DNA of 64,000 nucleotides from Dehalococcoidia bacterium (GTDB lineage Bacteria; Chloroflexota; Dehalococcoidia; DSTF01; JACRBR01): NCBI GenBank assembly GCA_015478665.1, contig JADMII010000005.1, positions 62,001 to 126,000 of the forward strand, read 5' to 3'. Shown piece by piece: positions 46,405 to 54,961 of this stretch (position 1 is its first letter; each line of letters starts with the position of its first letter). The notes under the pieces were generated by a model. It saw only the letters and a program-made list of their open reading frames with translations, ran no database searches and was not told where the DNA came from. The position numbers and the translations under genes were made by a program.

Positions 46405-47592
46405 TCAGCCGGCGGGCACGAGGCGTCGCGCACGCGACCGCTCGACGAGCGCCGGTAGCACCTCGAGCACGCGGTCGATGTCGGCGGCGTCGGTCTCGGC
46501 GCCGAGCGTGAGCCGGAGCGTCGAGACGGCGCGGTCGAGGGGGAGGCCGATGGCGAGCAGGACGTGCGACGGCTCGACCGTCGTCCCGCCGCACGCCGAA
46601 CCGGCGCTGCAAGCGATGCCGGCGGCATCGAGGTCACGGATCAGCTCCTGCGCGTCGGCGTCTTCGAAGCTGATGCTGACGTTGTTGGCGAGACGCCGCT
46701 CCGCGTGGCCGTTCAGCCGCGAGCCCGGGACTGCCCGCAGGATGCCGTCCCGAAGACGCTCCGCGAGCGCACGCGTGCGGGCGGCGTCGGCGCGCAGGCT
46801 GTCCTGAGTAAGGCGAAGCGCCTCGGCGGTGCCGACGATGCCGGCGACGTTCTCGGTACCGGCGCGGCGCTGGCGCTCCTGGCCGCCGCCGTCCTGTTGC
46901 GAGAGGAACGGGACGCCGCGGCGCATGTAGAGCACGCCCATGCCCTTCGGCCCCCGGAACTTGTGCGCGGCAAGGCTCAGCAGGTCGACGCCCAAGCCAT
47001 CGACAGCCAGCGCCAGCGAGTTCGGCACCTGGACGGCGTCGCTGTGGAACGGGATGCGCTTGCGAAGGGACTTCGCGCGCGCCGCAACCGCGGCGGCGAT
47101 CTCGGCGACCGGCTCGACCGTACCGATCTCGTTGTTGGCCGCCATGATGCTCACGAGCACAGTGTCGCCGGTGATCGCCGCCGCGACGTGCTCCGGGTCG
47201 ACGAGGCCCTGCGCATCGACCGGCACATAGCTGACGACGAAGCCGAAGCGCTCCAGGTACTGGCAGGCGTGCAGCACGGCGTGGTGCTCGATGGTCGACG
47301 TGACGATGTGGTTGCCGGCGCGCGCGCGCTTCTGCTGGAAGGCGACGCCCTTGATCGCCGTGTTGATCGACTCCGTGCCGCCGCTCGTGAAGACGACTTC
47401 CCCCGGCCGGCAGCCCAGCACGCTGGCCACCGTGCGCCGCGCGCGCTGCACGGCATCGGCGGCGGCGCGCCCGAGCGCGTAGGTCGTCGAAGGGTTGCCG
47501 AAATTGCCCGCGAGATACGGGAGCATCGCCGAGAGCGCCTGCGGGTGCAGCGGCGTCGTCGCGGCGTGGTCGAGGTAGACGAGGCGTTCCAT
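46405..47592 (-). CDS. Cysteine desulfurase (NifS/IscS family)
   Basis: A 395-aa PLP enzyme that releases sulfur from cysteine for Fe-S clusters and tRNA thiolation. It starts YLDHAATTPLHP; the PLP Lys is in SLAAHKFRGPKGMG and the sulfur-carrying Cys is in GSACGGTTVEPSHVL. The short spacing and GSACG form fit the group I IscS/NifS type. Neither IscU nor a thiolase partner lies nearby. A TTTACT-18-TACGCT promoter (47632-47603) ends 10 bases before the ATG, so the leader is only a few bases. Confidence 0.92.
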   Translation of the reverse strand: MERLVYLDHAATTPLHPQALSAMLPYLAGNFGNPSTTYALGRAAADAVQRARRTVASVLGCRPGEVVFTSGGTESINTAIKGVAFQQKRARAGNHIVTSTIEHHAVLHACQYLERFGFVVSYVPVDAQGLVDPEHVAAAITGDTVLVSIMAANNEIGTVEPVAEIAAAVAARAKSLRKRIPFHSDAVQVPNSLALAVDGLGVDLLSLAAHKFRGPKGMGVLYMRRGVPFLSQQDGGGQERQRRAGTENVAGIVGTAEALRLTQDSLRADAARTRALAERLRDGILRAVPGSRLNGHAERRLANNVSISFEDADAQELIRDLDAAGIACSAGSACGGTTVEPSHVLLAIGLPLDRAVSTLRLTLGAETDAADIDRVLEVLPALVERSRARRLVPAG

Positions 47593-47602
47593 GGCTGGCT
47601 AG

Positions 47603-47632
47603 AGCGTAACGAACGGTGGATGAAAAAGTAAA
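47603..47632 (-). promoter_or_regulatory. Promoter of the cysteine desulfurase operon
   Basis: TTTACT (47632-47627), an 18-base spacer and TACGCT (47608-47603) on the minus strand. The predicted start near 47596 is about four bases before the ATG. The desulfurase, the unknown gene and pth can be one transcript. Confidence 0.55.
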
Positions 47633-47659
47633 GCGCCGCCTGCCCCCGCAGCCGTCCGG

Positions 47660-47665
47660 TAGAAT
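47660..47665 (+). promoter_or_regulatory. -10 box upstream of the 44-aa membrane protein
   Basis: TAGAAT, a near-consensus -10 hexamer, 75 bases before the small gene. No clear -35 box is seen. It is back to back with the desulfurase promoter. Confidence 0.45.
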
Positions 47666-47739
47666 CTGCACGTGCAGAGCGCGCGTCGCCGTGCCATGCC
47701 GCACGCTGGTGCCCGACAGAGCGCGCCACGGAGCGACAT

Positions 47740-47874
47740 ATGACCTACGTCGCCGTCATCCTCCCCACCCTCATCGTGCTCGCGATCCTCGCGGCGATCG
47801 GCGTTATGGCGTACGACGCTCTCCACGACGCAGGATCGACGGCGCGGCCGACGGACGCTCCGCCGGGCGGCTGA
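47740..47874 (+). CDS. 44-aa single-span membrane protein
   Basis: The peptide starts MTYVAVILPTLIVLAILAAI and continues through a single hydrophobic helix into a short soluble tail rich in Ala, Asp and Pro. GGAG lies six bases before the ATG and a TAGAAT -10 box lies upstream, so it has gene signals despite its size. The family is not recognised. It stands alone between the divergent desulfurase gene and the convergent NAD(P)HX repair gene. Confidence 0.65.
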   Translation: MTYVAVILPTLIVLAILAAIGVMAYDALHDAGSTARPTDAPPGG

Positions 47875-47895
47875 CGAGTCGCCACGAATCGACGG

Positions 47896-49509
47896 TTACG
47901 GCGGGGCGAAGGGCGGGGCGCCGAACGCCGCGAGCGCGTCCGGCCCGGCCGCAAGCTGCGGCGCGCTGCGCGTCAGCCGGCCTTCGCGGATGATCCGGAT
48001 CACGCGCGGGATCAGCGGCAGCAGGTCGCTCGCGAGCAGGCCGCGGTCGCCGAGCTCATCGCGCAGTTCGGCCGCCGCCGCGCCGTGCAGGTAGACCGCG
48101 CTCGCGGCCGCGTCGAACGGGCCCGCGCCCTGCGCGACGAGGCCGGCGACGATGCCGGCGAGCACGTCGCCGGTGCCGGCCGACGCCAGCAGCGGGTTCG
48201 CGTGCGGGCTGATGACGGCGCCCCCTGTGGGCGCGGCGACGACCGTGTGCGCGCCCTTCAGCACGACGACCTGTCGCCAGTCGGCCGCCGCCACCCGCGC
48301 CGTCCGCAGGCGGTCGCGCTGGACTGCCTCGACGCTCGACCGCATCAGCCGCGACATCTCGCCCGGGTGCGGCGTCAGCACGCAGGGCACGGCGATCTCG
48401 CCCGGCGAGACGCCGTCGTATGCCAGCGCGTTCAGGGCGTCGGCGTCGACCACGCAGGCGCGCAGGGACGCTGGCGCGCCGCGCAGCACGTCGGCGACGA
48501 GCGCGCGCGTCTTCGCATCCTGGCCGAGGCCGGGGCCGATCAGCAGGACGTCGGCGTGCCGGAGCGCGTCGAGGATCGCGGCCGCAGGATCGTCCGGGAG
48601 CAGCAGATACGTTGCTTCGGGGAGCGCCGGCGCGACGGCCGCCTGCACGCGCGGGCCGCAGGCGAGCGTGACGAGCCCCGTGCCGGCACGGTAGCAGGCC
48701 TCCGCGGTCAGCCGCGCGGCGCCGACGTAGGCGTCCGACCCGGCGACGACGAGCACGCGTCCGAAGCTCCCCTTGTTCGACGATGCCGGCCGCGCCGGCA
48801 GGCGGTCGCGCACCCAGCCCGTGCCCAGCAGCTCGACCGCCACGTCGCGCTCGGCGTCCCGCGGCAATCCGATGTCGACGACCTGGATGCTGCCGGCGTG
48901 CTCGGAGCCGGGGAGCGTGTAGAGCCCGACCTTCGCCAGTCCGAAGGTGACCGTGATGTCGGCGCGGACAGCGAGCGGCTCCGCTGCGCCCGAGTCGGCA
49001 TCGACGCCGGTCGGCACGTCGACGGCGACAATGCGGGGCGGCGCCGGCCGCTCGCGCGCCCGCTGCAGCCGCGCGAGGATCGCCCGGAGCGCCCCCGCGG
49101 ACGGACGCGAGCGCCCGATGCCAAGCAGCGCGTCGACGACGAGCTCCGCGTCGTCGACGGCCCGCTCGAGGGCAACGTAGCCGGCGTCGTCCGTTGCGAC
49201 GAAGACCGGCACACCGAGCGCGCGGACGGCGGCGAGATGCGGGTCGTCCGTACCGCGCGCCGCCAGCAGGTAGACGACGACGTCCGCTTCCCATTCGGCC
49301 AGGTGGCGCGCCGCGACGAGGCCATCACCGCCGTTGTTGCCGGAGCCGGCGAGTACGAGGATGCGCCGCCCCGCGACGACGCCGAGCGTGAGCCACGCCT
49401 CCTGGGCGACGGCCAGCCCGGCGGCCTGCATCAGGTCTTCGAGGGAGACCCCACCGTCGACGGCGCGCTGTTCGATCGTCCGCATCTCCTCGGACGTGAC
49501 GAGCTTCAC
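47896..49509 (-). CDS. nnr: Bifunctional NAD(P)HX epimerase/dehydratase
   Basis: Repairs damaged, hydrated NAD(P)H. The N-terminal epimerase domain (about 1-215) has the start TSEEMRTIEQRAVDGGVSL, VLAGSGNNGGDGLVAARHL and VVDALLGIG. The C-terminal ADP-dependent dehydratase (about 225-510) has NKGSFGRVLVVAGSD, VLTPHPGEMSRL and the catalytic ANPLLASAGTGDVLAGIVAG. At 537 aa it is the usual bifunctional size. The stop of acpS overlaps its start by four bases. Confidence 0.93.
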   Translation of the reverse strand: MKLVTSEEMRTIEQRAVDGGVSLEDLMQAAGLAVAQEAWLTLGVVAGRRILVLAGSGNNGGDGLVAARHLAEWEADVVVYLLAARGTDDPHLAAVRALGVPVFVATDDAGYVALERAVDDAELVVDALLGIGRSRPSAGALRAILARLQRARERPAPPRIVAVDVPTGVDADSGAAEPLAVRADITVTFGLAKVGLYTLPGSEHAGSIQVVDIGLPRDAERDVAVELLGTGWVRDRLPARPASSNKGSFGRVLVVAGSDAYVGAARLTAEACYRAGTGLVTLACGPRVQAAVAPALPEATYLLLPDDPAAAILDALRHADVLLIGPGLGQDAKTRALVADVLRGAPASLRACVVDADALNALAYDGVSPGEIAVPCVLTPHPGEMSRLMRSSVEAVQRDRLRTARVAAADWRQVVVLKGAHTVVAAPTGGAVISPHANPLLASAGTGDVLAGIVAGLVAQGAGPFDAAASAVYLHGAAAAELRDELGDRGLLASDLLPLIPRVIRIIREGRLTRSAPQLAAGPDALAAFGAPPFAPP

Positions 49510-49943
49510 AGGCGTCCCCGGTCGCTGAGCCAGGCGATCAGCCGCGCACGATGCTGTTCCCGGTCGACCGGCGGATCATCGGCGGCGCCGACAACGGCGG
49601 CGATCGCGAGCTCCAGCGAATGCGTGAGGCTGACGTCGACGCCGCGCAGGCCGATTGCGTCGGCGCGCCTCTGCGCCTGGCCGTGCAGGTAGACGAGCGG
49701 CTTGCCGCGCTGGTCGGGCAGGATCTCGATCTCGCGCCAGGCGATCCCGCGCGCCCCGGTTCCCAGCGCCTTCATCACCGCCTCCTTCGCGGCGAAGCGG
49801 GCGGCGAGCTCCGGGACGCGGCCGCGACAGAACGCCACTTCCTCGCGCGTGTACACCCGCCGCAGGAAACGCTGCGGATGCCGCGCGAGGACCTTCCGCA
49901 CACGCCCGATCTCGATCGCGTCGATGCCCACGGCGTACTGCAT
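49506..49943 (-). CDS. acpS: Holo-[acyl-carrier-protein] synthase
   Basis: AcpS transfers 4'-phosphopantetheine from CoA to acyl carrier protein. The 145-aa protein has VGIDAIEIGRVRKVL with the Mg-binding Asp, RVYTREEVAFC, FAAKEAVMKALGTG and VSLTHSLELAIAAVV. The frame is open to 49994, but the family begins at the ATG at 49943; TACCAT (49955-49950) lies 6 bases before it and there is no Shine-Dalgarno, so it looks leaderless. AcpS next to the NAD(P)HX repair gene is a common bacterial pair. Confidence 0.93.
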   Translation of the reverse strand: MQYAVGIDAIEIGRVRKVLARHPQRFLRRVYTREEVAFCRGRVPELAARFAAKEAVMKALGTGARGIAWREIEILPDQRGKPLVYLHGQAQRRADAIGLRGVDVSLTHSLELAIAAVVGAADDPPVDREQHRARLIAWLSDRGRL

Positions 49944-50029
49944 GCGCGTATGGTACGCCCGCGCACCCGGCTGTGAAATGCAAGAACCGCGCATCGCCCG
50001 TACACTGACGACGCAAAGGATTGGAGACG

Positions 50030-50920
50030 GTGCCAGCGACGATCATCGACGGCAACGCCGTCGCGCAGCAGATCCGCGACGAGGTGCGCCGGGAGATCGA
50101 CGTGCTGCGCGCGCGCGGCATCGACCCCGGGCTGGCCGTGGTTCTCGTCGGCGACAATCCCGGTTCGGTCTCCTACGTGCGCGGCAAGACCCGCGACGCC
50201 GAGGAGATCGGCATCCGCTCCACGACCATCCGCCTTCCCGAGCGCACGACGCAAGAGGAGCTGCTGCACGTCGTCGGAGGGCTGAACGCCGACCCGAAGT
50301 GGCACGGCGTCCTCGTGCAGCTGCCGCTGCCGCCGCAGATCAGCGAATCGACGGTCATCGCCGCCGTGTCGCCCGGGAAGGACGTCGACGGCCTGACGCC
50401 CGTGAACGTCGGGCGGCTGTTTCGCGGCGAGCCGGCGCTCATCTCGTGCACCCCGCACGGCGTGCAGGAGTTGCTGATGCGCAGCGGGAACGACCCTGCG
50501 GGGAAGCACGTCGTCATCTGCGGACGCTCGAACCTCGTGGGGAAGCCGCTCGCCGGGCTGCTGATGCAGAAGGCGCCAGGTGGCAACGCTACCGTCACCA
50601 TCTGCCATACCGGCACCCGCGACATCGGCGCCTTCACGCGGCGCGCGGACATCGTCGTCGCGGCGATCGGACGCCCGCAAGCCGTCACCGCGGACATGGT
50701 GCGCGCGGGCAGCGTCGTCATCGACGTCGGCGTGAACCGCATTCCGGACGCGACGAAGAAGAGCGGCGCCCGCCTCGTCGGCGACGTGGACTTCGACGCC
50801 GTCGCGCAGAAGGCGGGGGCGATCACGCCCGTCCCGGGCGGCGTCGGGCCGTTGACACGGGCGATGCTGCTTGCCAACACGCTGATCGCCGCGAAGGGCG
50901 GTCCGGGCAGCGTCGATTAG
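50030..50920 (+). CDS. folD: Methylenetetrahydrofolate dehydrogenase/cyclohydrolase
   Basis: FolD interconverts 5,10-methylene- and 10-formyl-tetrahydrofolate using NADP. Family blocks are VVLVGDNPGSVSYVRGKTRD with the catalytic Lys, GVLVQLPLPPQI, VSPGKDVDGLTPVNVG, VVICGRSNLVGKPLAGLL and PVPGGVGPLTRAMLLANT. A TTG at 50021 is possible, but GTG 50030 with AAAGGATTGGAG upstream is preferred (296 aa). TACACT (50001-50006) is the likely -10 box, about 24 bases before the start, so this gene does have a normal leader. Confidence 0.95.
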   Translation: MPATIIDGNAVAQQIRDEVRREIDVLRARGIDPGLAVVLVGDNPGSVSYVRGKTRDAEEIGIRSTTIRLPERTTQEELLHVVGGLNADPKWHGVLVQLPLPPQISESTVIAAVSPGKDVDGLTPVNVGRLFRGEPALISCTPHGVQELLMRSGNDPAGKHVVICGRSNLVGKPLAGLLMQKAPGGNATVTICHTGTRDIGAFTRRADIVVAAIGRPQAVTADMVRAGSVVIDVGVNRIPDATKKSGARLVGDVDFDAVAQKAGAITPVPGGVGPLTRAMLLANTLIAAKGGPGSVD

Positions 50921-50968
50921 GTTTCTTCCATCTTCGCGCTGTTGCTCACGCCGCAAGGCGCACGCCGG

Positions 50969-50997
50969 TTGCCAATGCATGAAGTGTATTGCATGAT
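50969..50997 (+). promoter_or_regulatory. Promoter with TGCATGA direct repeats before the winged-helix regulator
   Basis: TTGCCA (50969-50974), a 17-base spacer and CATGAT (50992-50997). The heptamer TGCATGA occurs at 50976-50982 and again at 50990-50996, 14 bases apart, inside and over the promoter. This is a natural place for autoregulation by the two-domain regulator downstream. Confidence 0.5.
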
Positions 50998-51107
50998 ACG
51001 CAAGGACTGATTGTCGCAGCAGGTGTCGTGCGCCGGGCCGCAACCGGCCCGCAGATCGTCGATCACCCAACGAAGCAGGGAGACGAACCGCCGACGAGGG
51101 GGCGAGG

Positions 51108-51785
51108 ATGTCGCGCAGCTGGCGCTTCCTGACGAACCACGCGCTCGTGCTGATCTACGTCGTCGGGCACCCGGATTCCACCGTGAGCGAGATCGCGGCC
51201 GGGGTCGGCGTCACCGAGCGCGCGACCTTGGCGATCCTGCGCGAGCTCGGCGTCGAGGAGATCATCGTGCGCGGGCGCCTTGGCCGCCACAACACCTACA
51301 CTGTGGACTTCGGGCGGCTCGCGGCGTACCGCCGCGAGGGTACGGTGGCCCTGACGCCGCGTGAGTTTGTCGACGGCCTAGTGGCGACGCTCCTGCAGAT
51401 CGCGCGGGAAGGCGCCGTCTCCGTGCAGGAGCACGTCGACTCCGGCGCCCTCGAGCCGCGCATCGGCCGCTGGGGCTTCTTCACCAATCACGCGCTGCTC
51501 CTGCTCTCGATCGCGCTCGACAACGGCAGCACCGTACGCGAGATGGCGGCGAGCATCGGCGTGACGGAGCGGGCGGTGGTGGCGATCCTCAACCAGCTCG
51601 AGATGGAGGCGATCATCGTGCGGCGACGGCACGGCCGCCGGAACACGTACGAGATCGACTTCGCGGCGCTGCGGCAGTTCCGGCGCTGGTCGCCGGGGGC
51701 GTGGCGCCTGCCGCCGGAACTGATCGACGTCGCCGTGAAGGGGCTGCATGGCCTGAGCACGAACGGCGAATCACCGACGTCGTAG
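51108..51785 (+). CDS. Tandem winged-helix transcriptional regulator
   Basis: A 225-aa protein made of two copies of one DNA-binding domain, about residues 5-71 and 122-188, at a constant offset of 117. Both carry W-x-FxTNHAL at the start, the helix-turn-helix EIAAGVGVTERATLAIL (copy 1) or EMAASIGVTERAVVAIL (copy 2), then a wing ending GRxNTYxxDF. The fold is MarR/ArsR-like. No ligand or metal site is evident. It has its own promoter with a direct repeat, suggesting autoregulation. One protein could bind like a dimer. Confidence 0.8.
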   Translation: MSRSWRFLTNHALVLIYVVGHPDSTVSEIAAGVGVTERATLAILRELGVEEIIVRGRLGRHNTYTVDFGRLAAYRREGTVALTPREFVDGLVATLLQIAREGAVSVQEHVDSGALEPRIGRWGFFTNHALLLLSIALDNGSTVREMAASIGVTERAVVAILNQLEMEAIIVRRRHGRRNTYEIDFAALRQFRRWSPGAWRLPPELIDVAVKGLHGLSTNGESPTS

Positions 51786-51857
51786 TCGAGCCGCTCCCGT
51801 GCTGCGGGCGATCTCCACAGGTAGGCGCAGTGATGCCGCGCGCGAGGCGTCGGCGCG

Positions 51858-51953
51858 ATGAAGATCGCCGTTTCGGACGAGGTCACCGCTCTCCGGCGCT
51901 CCCCGCCGCTGTGGGGAGGCGGAGCGCGCGACGAAGCGATGCTCCAGGCAGAT
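51858..51953. repeat. 96-bp intergenic repeat, copy B
   Basis: Aligned without gaps to 17496-17591 at about 79 percent. In this copy the middle is a clean hairpin: CTCCCC, an 8-base loop and GGGGAG (51899-51918). It lies between the convergent winged-helix and yvcK genes. Confidence 0.75.
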
Positions 51954-51997
51954 CCCGGACGGCCTGGCACGCTGACGTCCGCCCGTGATGCGGCTGA

Positions 51998-53350
51998 TCA
52001 GCCGACGCCGGCCTGCTGCGGCGTCGCCTCGGGCTCGGCCGGCGCCACGGTCTGCCGCTCCGCCTCCGTCACTTGGTGGCGCTCGTAGTAGAGGCGGATG
52101 AGCGCATCGGCGAGCTTCTTCGAGTCGTGCCGGTAGCGGTGCTCCTCGTCGACGACGTCGGCGCCAACGACGCGGGCGCCGTTGAGGGTGATCTCGTCGA
52201 CCTTCACCGGCTGCGAGCGCCACGCCTCCGGCAGGACGGCATCGGTGTTGTTGTTGGCGAGCACGAAGTCGAAGGGGCTGTTGCCCTTGAGGTGCTCCTT
52301 CAGCGTCTTGTAGTGGTCGCTGACGCGGAAATCGTCGGTCTCGCCGTGCTGCGTGGCGACGTTGCAGACGTAGATCTTGAGCGCCGGCGAGACCTCGATC
52401 GCGCGTCGGATGCCCTCGACGAGCATGTTCGGCAGCACGCTCGTCATCAGGCTTCCCGGCCCGCAGACGATGAGGTCGGCCTGCAGGATCGCGCGGATCG
52501 CGTCGGGGTTCGCCTGGATCGTCGGCGGGTCCAGGAAGACCTCCTTGACGTGGCCGTGCTCGGTGATGCTCGATTCGCCGCGGACGACGTCGCCGTCCTC
52601 CGTCCGCGCGCAGATCGTGAGCGCAGAGAGCGTCGCCGGCAGGATCTGGCCGCGGACGGCGAGCACGCGGCTGGTCTCGCGCACGGCCTCCTCGAAGTTG
52701 CCGGCGACTTCCGTCATCGCCACGATGAACAGATTGCCGAAGCTATGCCCGCCGAGGCCCTCGCCCTCCTCGAAGCGATACTCGAACAGCCGTGACATCA
52801 GCGGCTCCGCGTCGGCGAGCGCGGCGATGTTCTTGCGGATGTCGCCCGGCGGCAGGACGCCGAGCTCGCGCTGGAGCCGGCCCGAGCTGCCGCCGTCGTC
52901 GGCGATCGAGACGATCGCCGTGATGTTGCCGGTGTACTCCTTCAGGCCGCGGAGGAGCGTCGAGAGTCCGGTGCCGCCGCCGATGGCGACGATCTTCGGG
53001 CCGCGGCGCAGGTAGCGGTGGTTGTAGATGATGTCGACGATGCTCTCGTTCCGCTCCGGCTTGATGAAGGCGGAGAGGAGCGATGAGTTCAGCTTCCATA
53101 CGGAGAAGCCGATGATGCCGAACGACGCGGAGACGAAGAGGATGCCGCGGAAGAGTCGCGGCAGGAACTGGAGCGTCACGTAGTACATGAAGTCCGGGAA
53201 GGTGTAGGAGACGTAGACCTCGCGCAGGAAGTAGCCGAAGCCGAGGCCCATGATCGAGACGCCGGCGAGCAGCAGCAGCAGCCAGCGCTTGATATGCATG
53301 CCGAAGTAGAACCACTTGATGAAGCTCGGATCGCGGATCAGTCCGCGCAT
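51998..53350 (-). CDS. yvcK: YvcK/CofD-like protein with N-terminal membrane anchor
   Basis: A 450-aa UDP-sugar-binding protein of the YvcK family, needed for cell shape and growth on gluconeogenic carbon in B. subtilis. The Rossmann start is IVAIGGGTGLSTLLRGL (about 120-136), followed by SIADDGGSSGRLQRELG, PPGDIRKNIAAL and LIVCGPGSLMTSVLPNML. Unlike the soluble form of about 320 aa, it has an extra 115 residues with two membrane helices (about 21-43 and 67-88), placing it at the membrane. A 20-residue tail follows. No rapZ or whiA neighbour is present. Confidence 0.88.
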   Translation of the reverse strand: MRGLIRDPSFIKWFYFGMHIKRWLLLLLAGVSIMGLGFGYFLREVYVSYTFPDFMYYVTLQFLPRLFRGILFVSASFGIIGFSVWKLNSSLLSAFIKPERNESIVDIIYNHRYLRRGPKIVAIGGGTGLSTLLRGLKEYTGNITAIVSIADDGGSSGRLQRELGVLPPGDIRKNIAALADAEPLMSRLFEYRFEEGEGLGGHSFGNLFIVAMTEVAGNFEEAVRETSRVLAVRGQILPATLSALTICARTEDGDVVRGESSITEHGHVKEVFLDPPTIQANPDAIRAILQADLIVCGPGSLMTSVLPNMLVEGIRRAIEVSPALKIYVCNVATQHGETDDFRVSDHYKTLKEHLKGNSPFDFVLANNNTDAVLPEAWRSQPVKVDEITLNGARVVGADVVDEEHRYRHDSKKLADALIRLYYERHQVTEAERQTVAPAEPEATPQQAGVG

Positions 53351-53403
53351 GCAGACCGCCCGTCTCGTCCCGCCTGCGGCCGGACCCCCCGCTCGTGCAC
53401 GTC

Positions 53404-54897
53404 CTATGCCTTTTCCCGGAGCTTCGCCGTCAGTGTCTCGGTGAGGGCCGCGGCGTTCAGCCGACCGCGCGACTCACGCATCGCCTGCCCGACGAGGAAC
53501 TTCAGCGCCTCCTGCTTCCCTGCCCGATACTCGGCTACCGGCTTCTCGTTCGCCGCGAGCACGCGGTCGACGATCGCCGCGATCTCGTCGCTGCCGCTAA
53601 TCTGTTCGAGCCCCAGTTCGCGCACCACCGCCGCCGGCGCGCGACCGGACTGGAACATCTCCTCGAACACGGCCTTCGCGCTCGTCCCGGAGATCGCCCC
53701 GTCCTCGACCAGCGCGATCATAGCACACAGGTCCGCCGGCGAGATGCGCGCATCGTCGATTTCCAATCCCGAGGCATGGAGCAGGCGCGCGAAGTCGCCG
53801 ATCATCCAGTTGGCCGCAGCACGCGCGCGCTTCCGTCGCGACGCATCCCCGGATCCGGCGCCGGCCGCGATCACGCGCTCGAAGTACTCGGCGCGGGCGC
53901 GGCTCTCGGTGAGCAGATTCGCCTCGTACGCGGGCAGTCCGAACTCCTGCTCGAAGCGACGGCGGCGTGCGTCGGGAAGCTCCGGCAGTGGGGCGCGGAT
54001 CGCCTCGACCTGCGCCGCTGTGAGCGTCACGGGCGGCAGGTCGGGCTCGGGGAAGTAGCGGTAGTCGTCCGCCCCTTCCTTCGAACGCTGGCTGACGGTG
54101 CCTTCGCCCTCCACCCAGCCGCGCGTCTCCTGCGTGATGCTCGCCCCGGCGTCGAGCGCCCGCGTCTGGCGCTCGGCCTCGAATCGCAACGCGTTCTCGA
54201 CGGCGCGGAAGCTGTTCATGTTCTTCACTTCGACCCTCGCGCCGTAGGCGGTCGCGCCCCGTGGCCGAAGGGAGATGTTGGCGTCGCAGCGGAAGTTCCC
54301 CTCTTCCATGTTCGCCTTGCTGACGCCGATGTAGCGCAGGATCTGCCGCAGCTTGACCAGATACGCGCGCGCCTCCTCGGGCGAGCGCAGGTCCGGTTCG
54401 CCGACGATCTCCATCAGCGGCACGCCGGACCGGTTGAGGTCGAGCAATGAGTACGACTCGCCAGCCTCATCGGTCTTGTGCGTGAGGCGCGCCGTGTCCT
54501 CTTCCAGGTGGACGCGGGTGATGCCGATGCGTCGCGGCGGCTGCTCCTCGACCTCCACCTCCAGCCAGCCGCGCTCGGAGAGCGGCAAGTCGTATTGCGA
54601 GATCTGGTAGCCCTTCAGCAGGTCCGGGTAGGGGTAGTTTTTGCGGTCGAACTTCGAATACGCCGGGATCGAGCAGTTGAGCGCCAGCGCCGTCATCACC
54701 GTGGACTCGACCGCCTTCTCGTTGATCACGGGAAGGACGCCGGGGAGCGCCATGCAGACGGGACAGACATGCGTATTCGGGACGGCGTCCGCGTAGTCGG
54801 CGCTGCAGCCGCAGAACATCTTGCGCCGGGTCTGAAGCTGGACGTGGACCTCGAGCCCGATGACGGTCTCGTACTTCGTGGCGGATGTGGAAGTCAT
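53404..54897 (-). CDS. gatB: Aspartyl/glutamyl-tRNA amidotransferase subunit B
   Basis: GatB of the GatCAB complex binds misacylated Glu-tRNA(Gln) or Asp-tRNA(Asn) and activates it for amidation. The 497-aa protein starts YETVIGLEVHVQLQTRRKMF, has the zinc Cys pairs CGCS and CPVC, YPYPDLLKGYQISQYDLPL, RSGVPLMEIV, and a C-terminal YqeY-like tRNA-binding domain. The ATG at 54897 is the family start. gatA and gatC are not in the window. A clear promoter lies just upstream. Confidence 0.95.
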   Translation of the reverse strand: MTSTSATKYETVIGLEVHVQLQTRRKMFCGCSADYADAVPNTHVCPVCMALPGVLPVINEKAVESTVMTALALNCSIPAYSKFDRKNYPYPDLLKGYQISQYDLPLSERGWLEVEVEEQPPRRIGITRVHLEEDTARLTHKTDEAGESYSLLDLNRSGVPLMEIVGEPDLRSPEEARAYLVKLRQILRYIGVSKANMEEGNFRCDANISLRPRGATAYGARVEVKNMNSFRAVENALRFEAERQTRALDAGASITQETRGWVEGEGTVSQRSKEGADDYRYFPEPDLPPVTLTAAQVEAIRAPLPELPDARRRRFEQEFGLPAYEANLLTESRARAEYFERVIAAGAGSGDASRRKRARAAANWMIGDFARLLHASGLEIDDARISPADLCAMIALVEDGAISGTSAKAVFEEMFQSGRAPAAVVRELGLEQISGSDEIAAIVDRVLAANEKPVAEYRAGKQEALKFLVGQAMRESRGRLNAAALTETLTAKLREKA

Positions 54898-54920
54898 AAG
54901 CAGCTGGCGAGCCCGACCGC

Positions 54921-54949
54921 ATGATAACAACGCCGCATCGGCCCGACAA
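54921..54949 (-). promoter_or_regulatory. Promoter of gatB
   Basis: TTGTCG (54949-54944), a 17-base spacer and TATCAT (54926-54921) on the minus strand. The leader would be about 17 nt and has no evident Shine-Dalgarno site. Confidence 0.65.
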
Positions 54950-54961
54950 TCGCCCTGCTTG

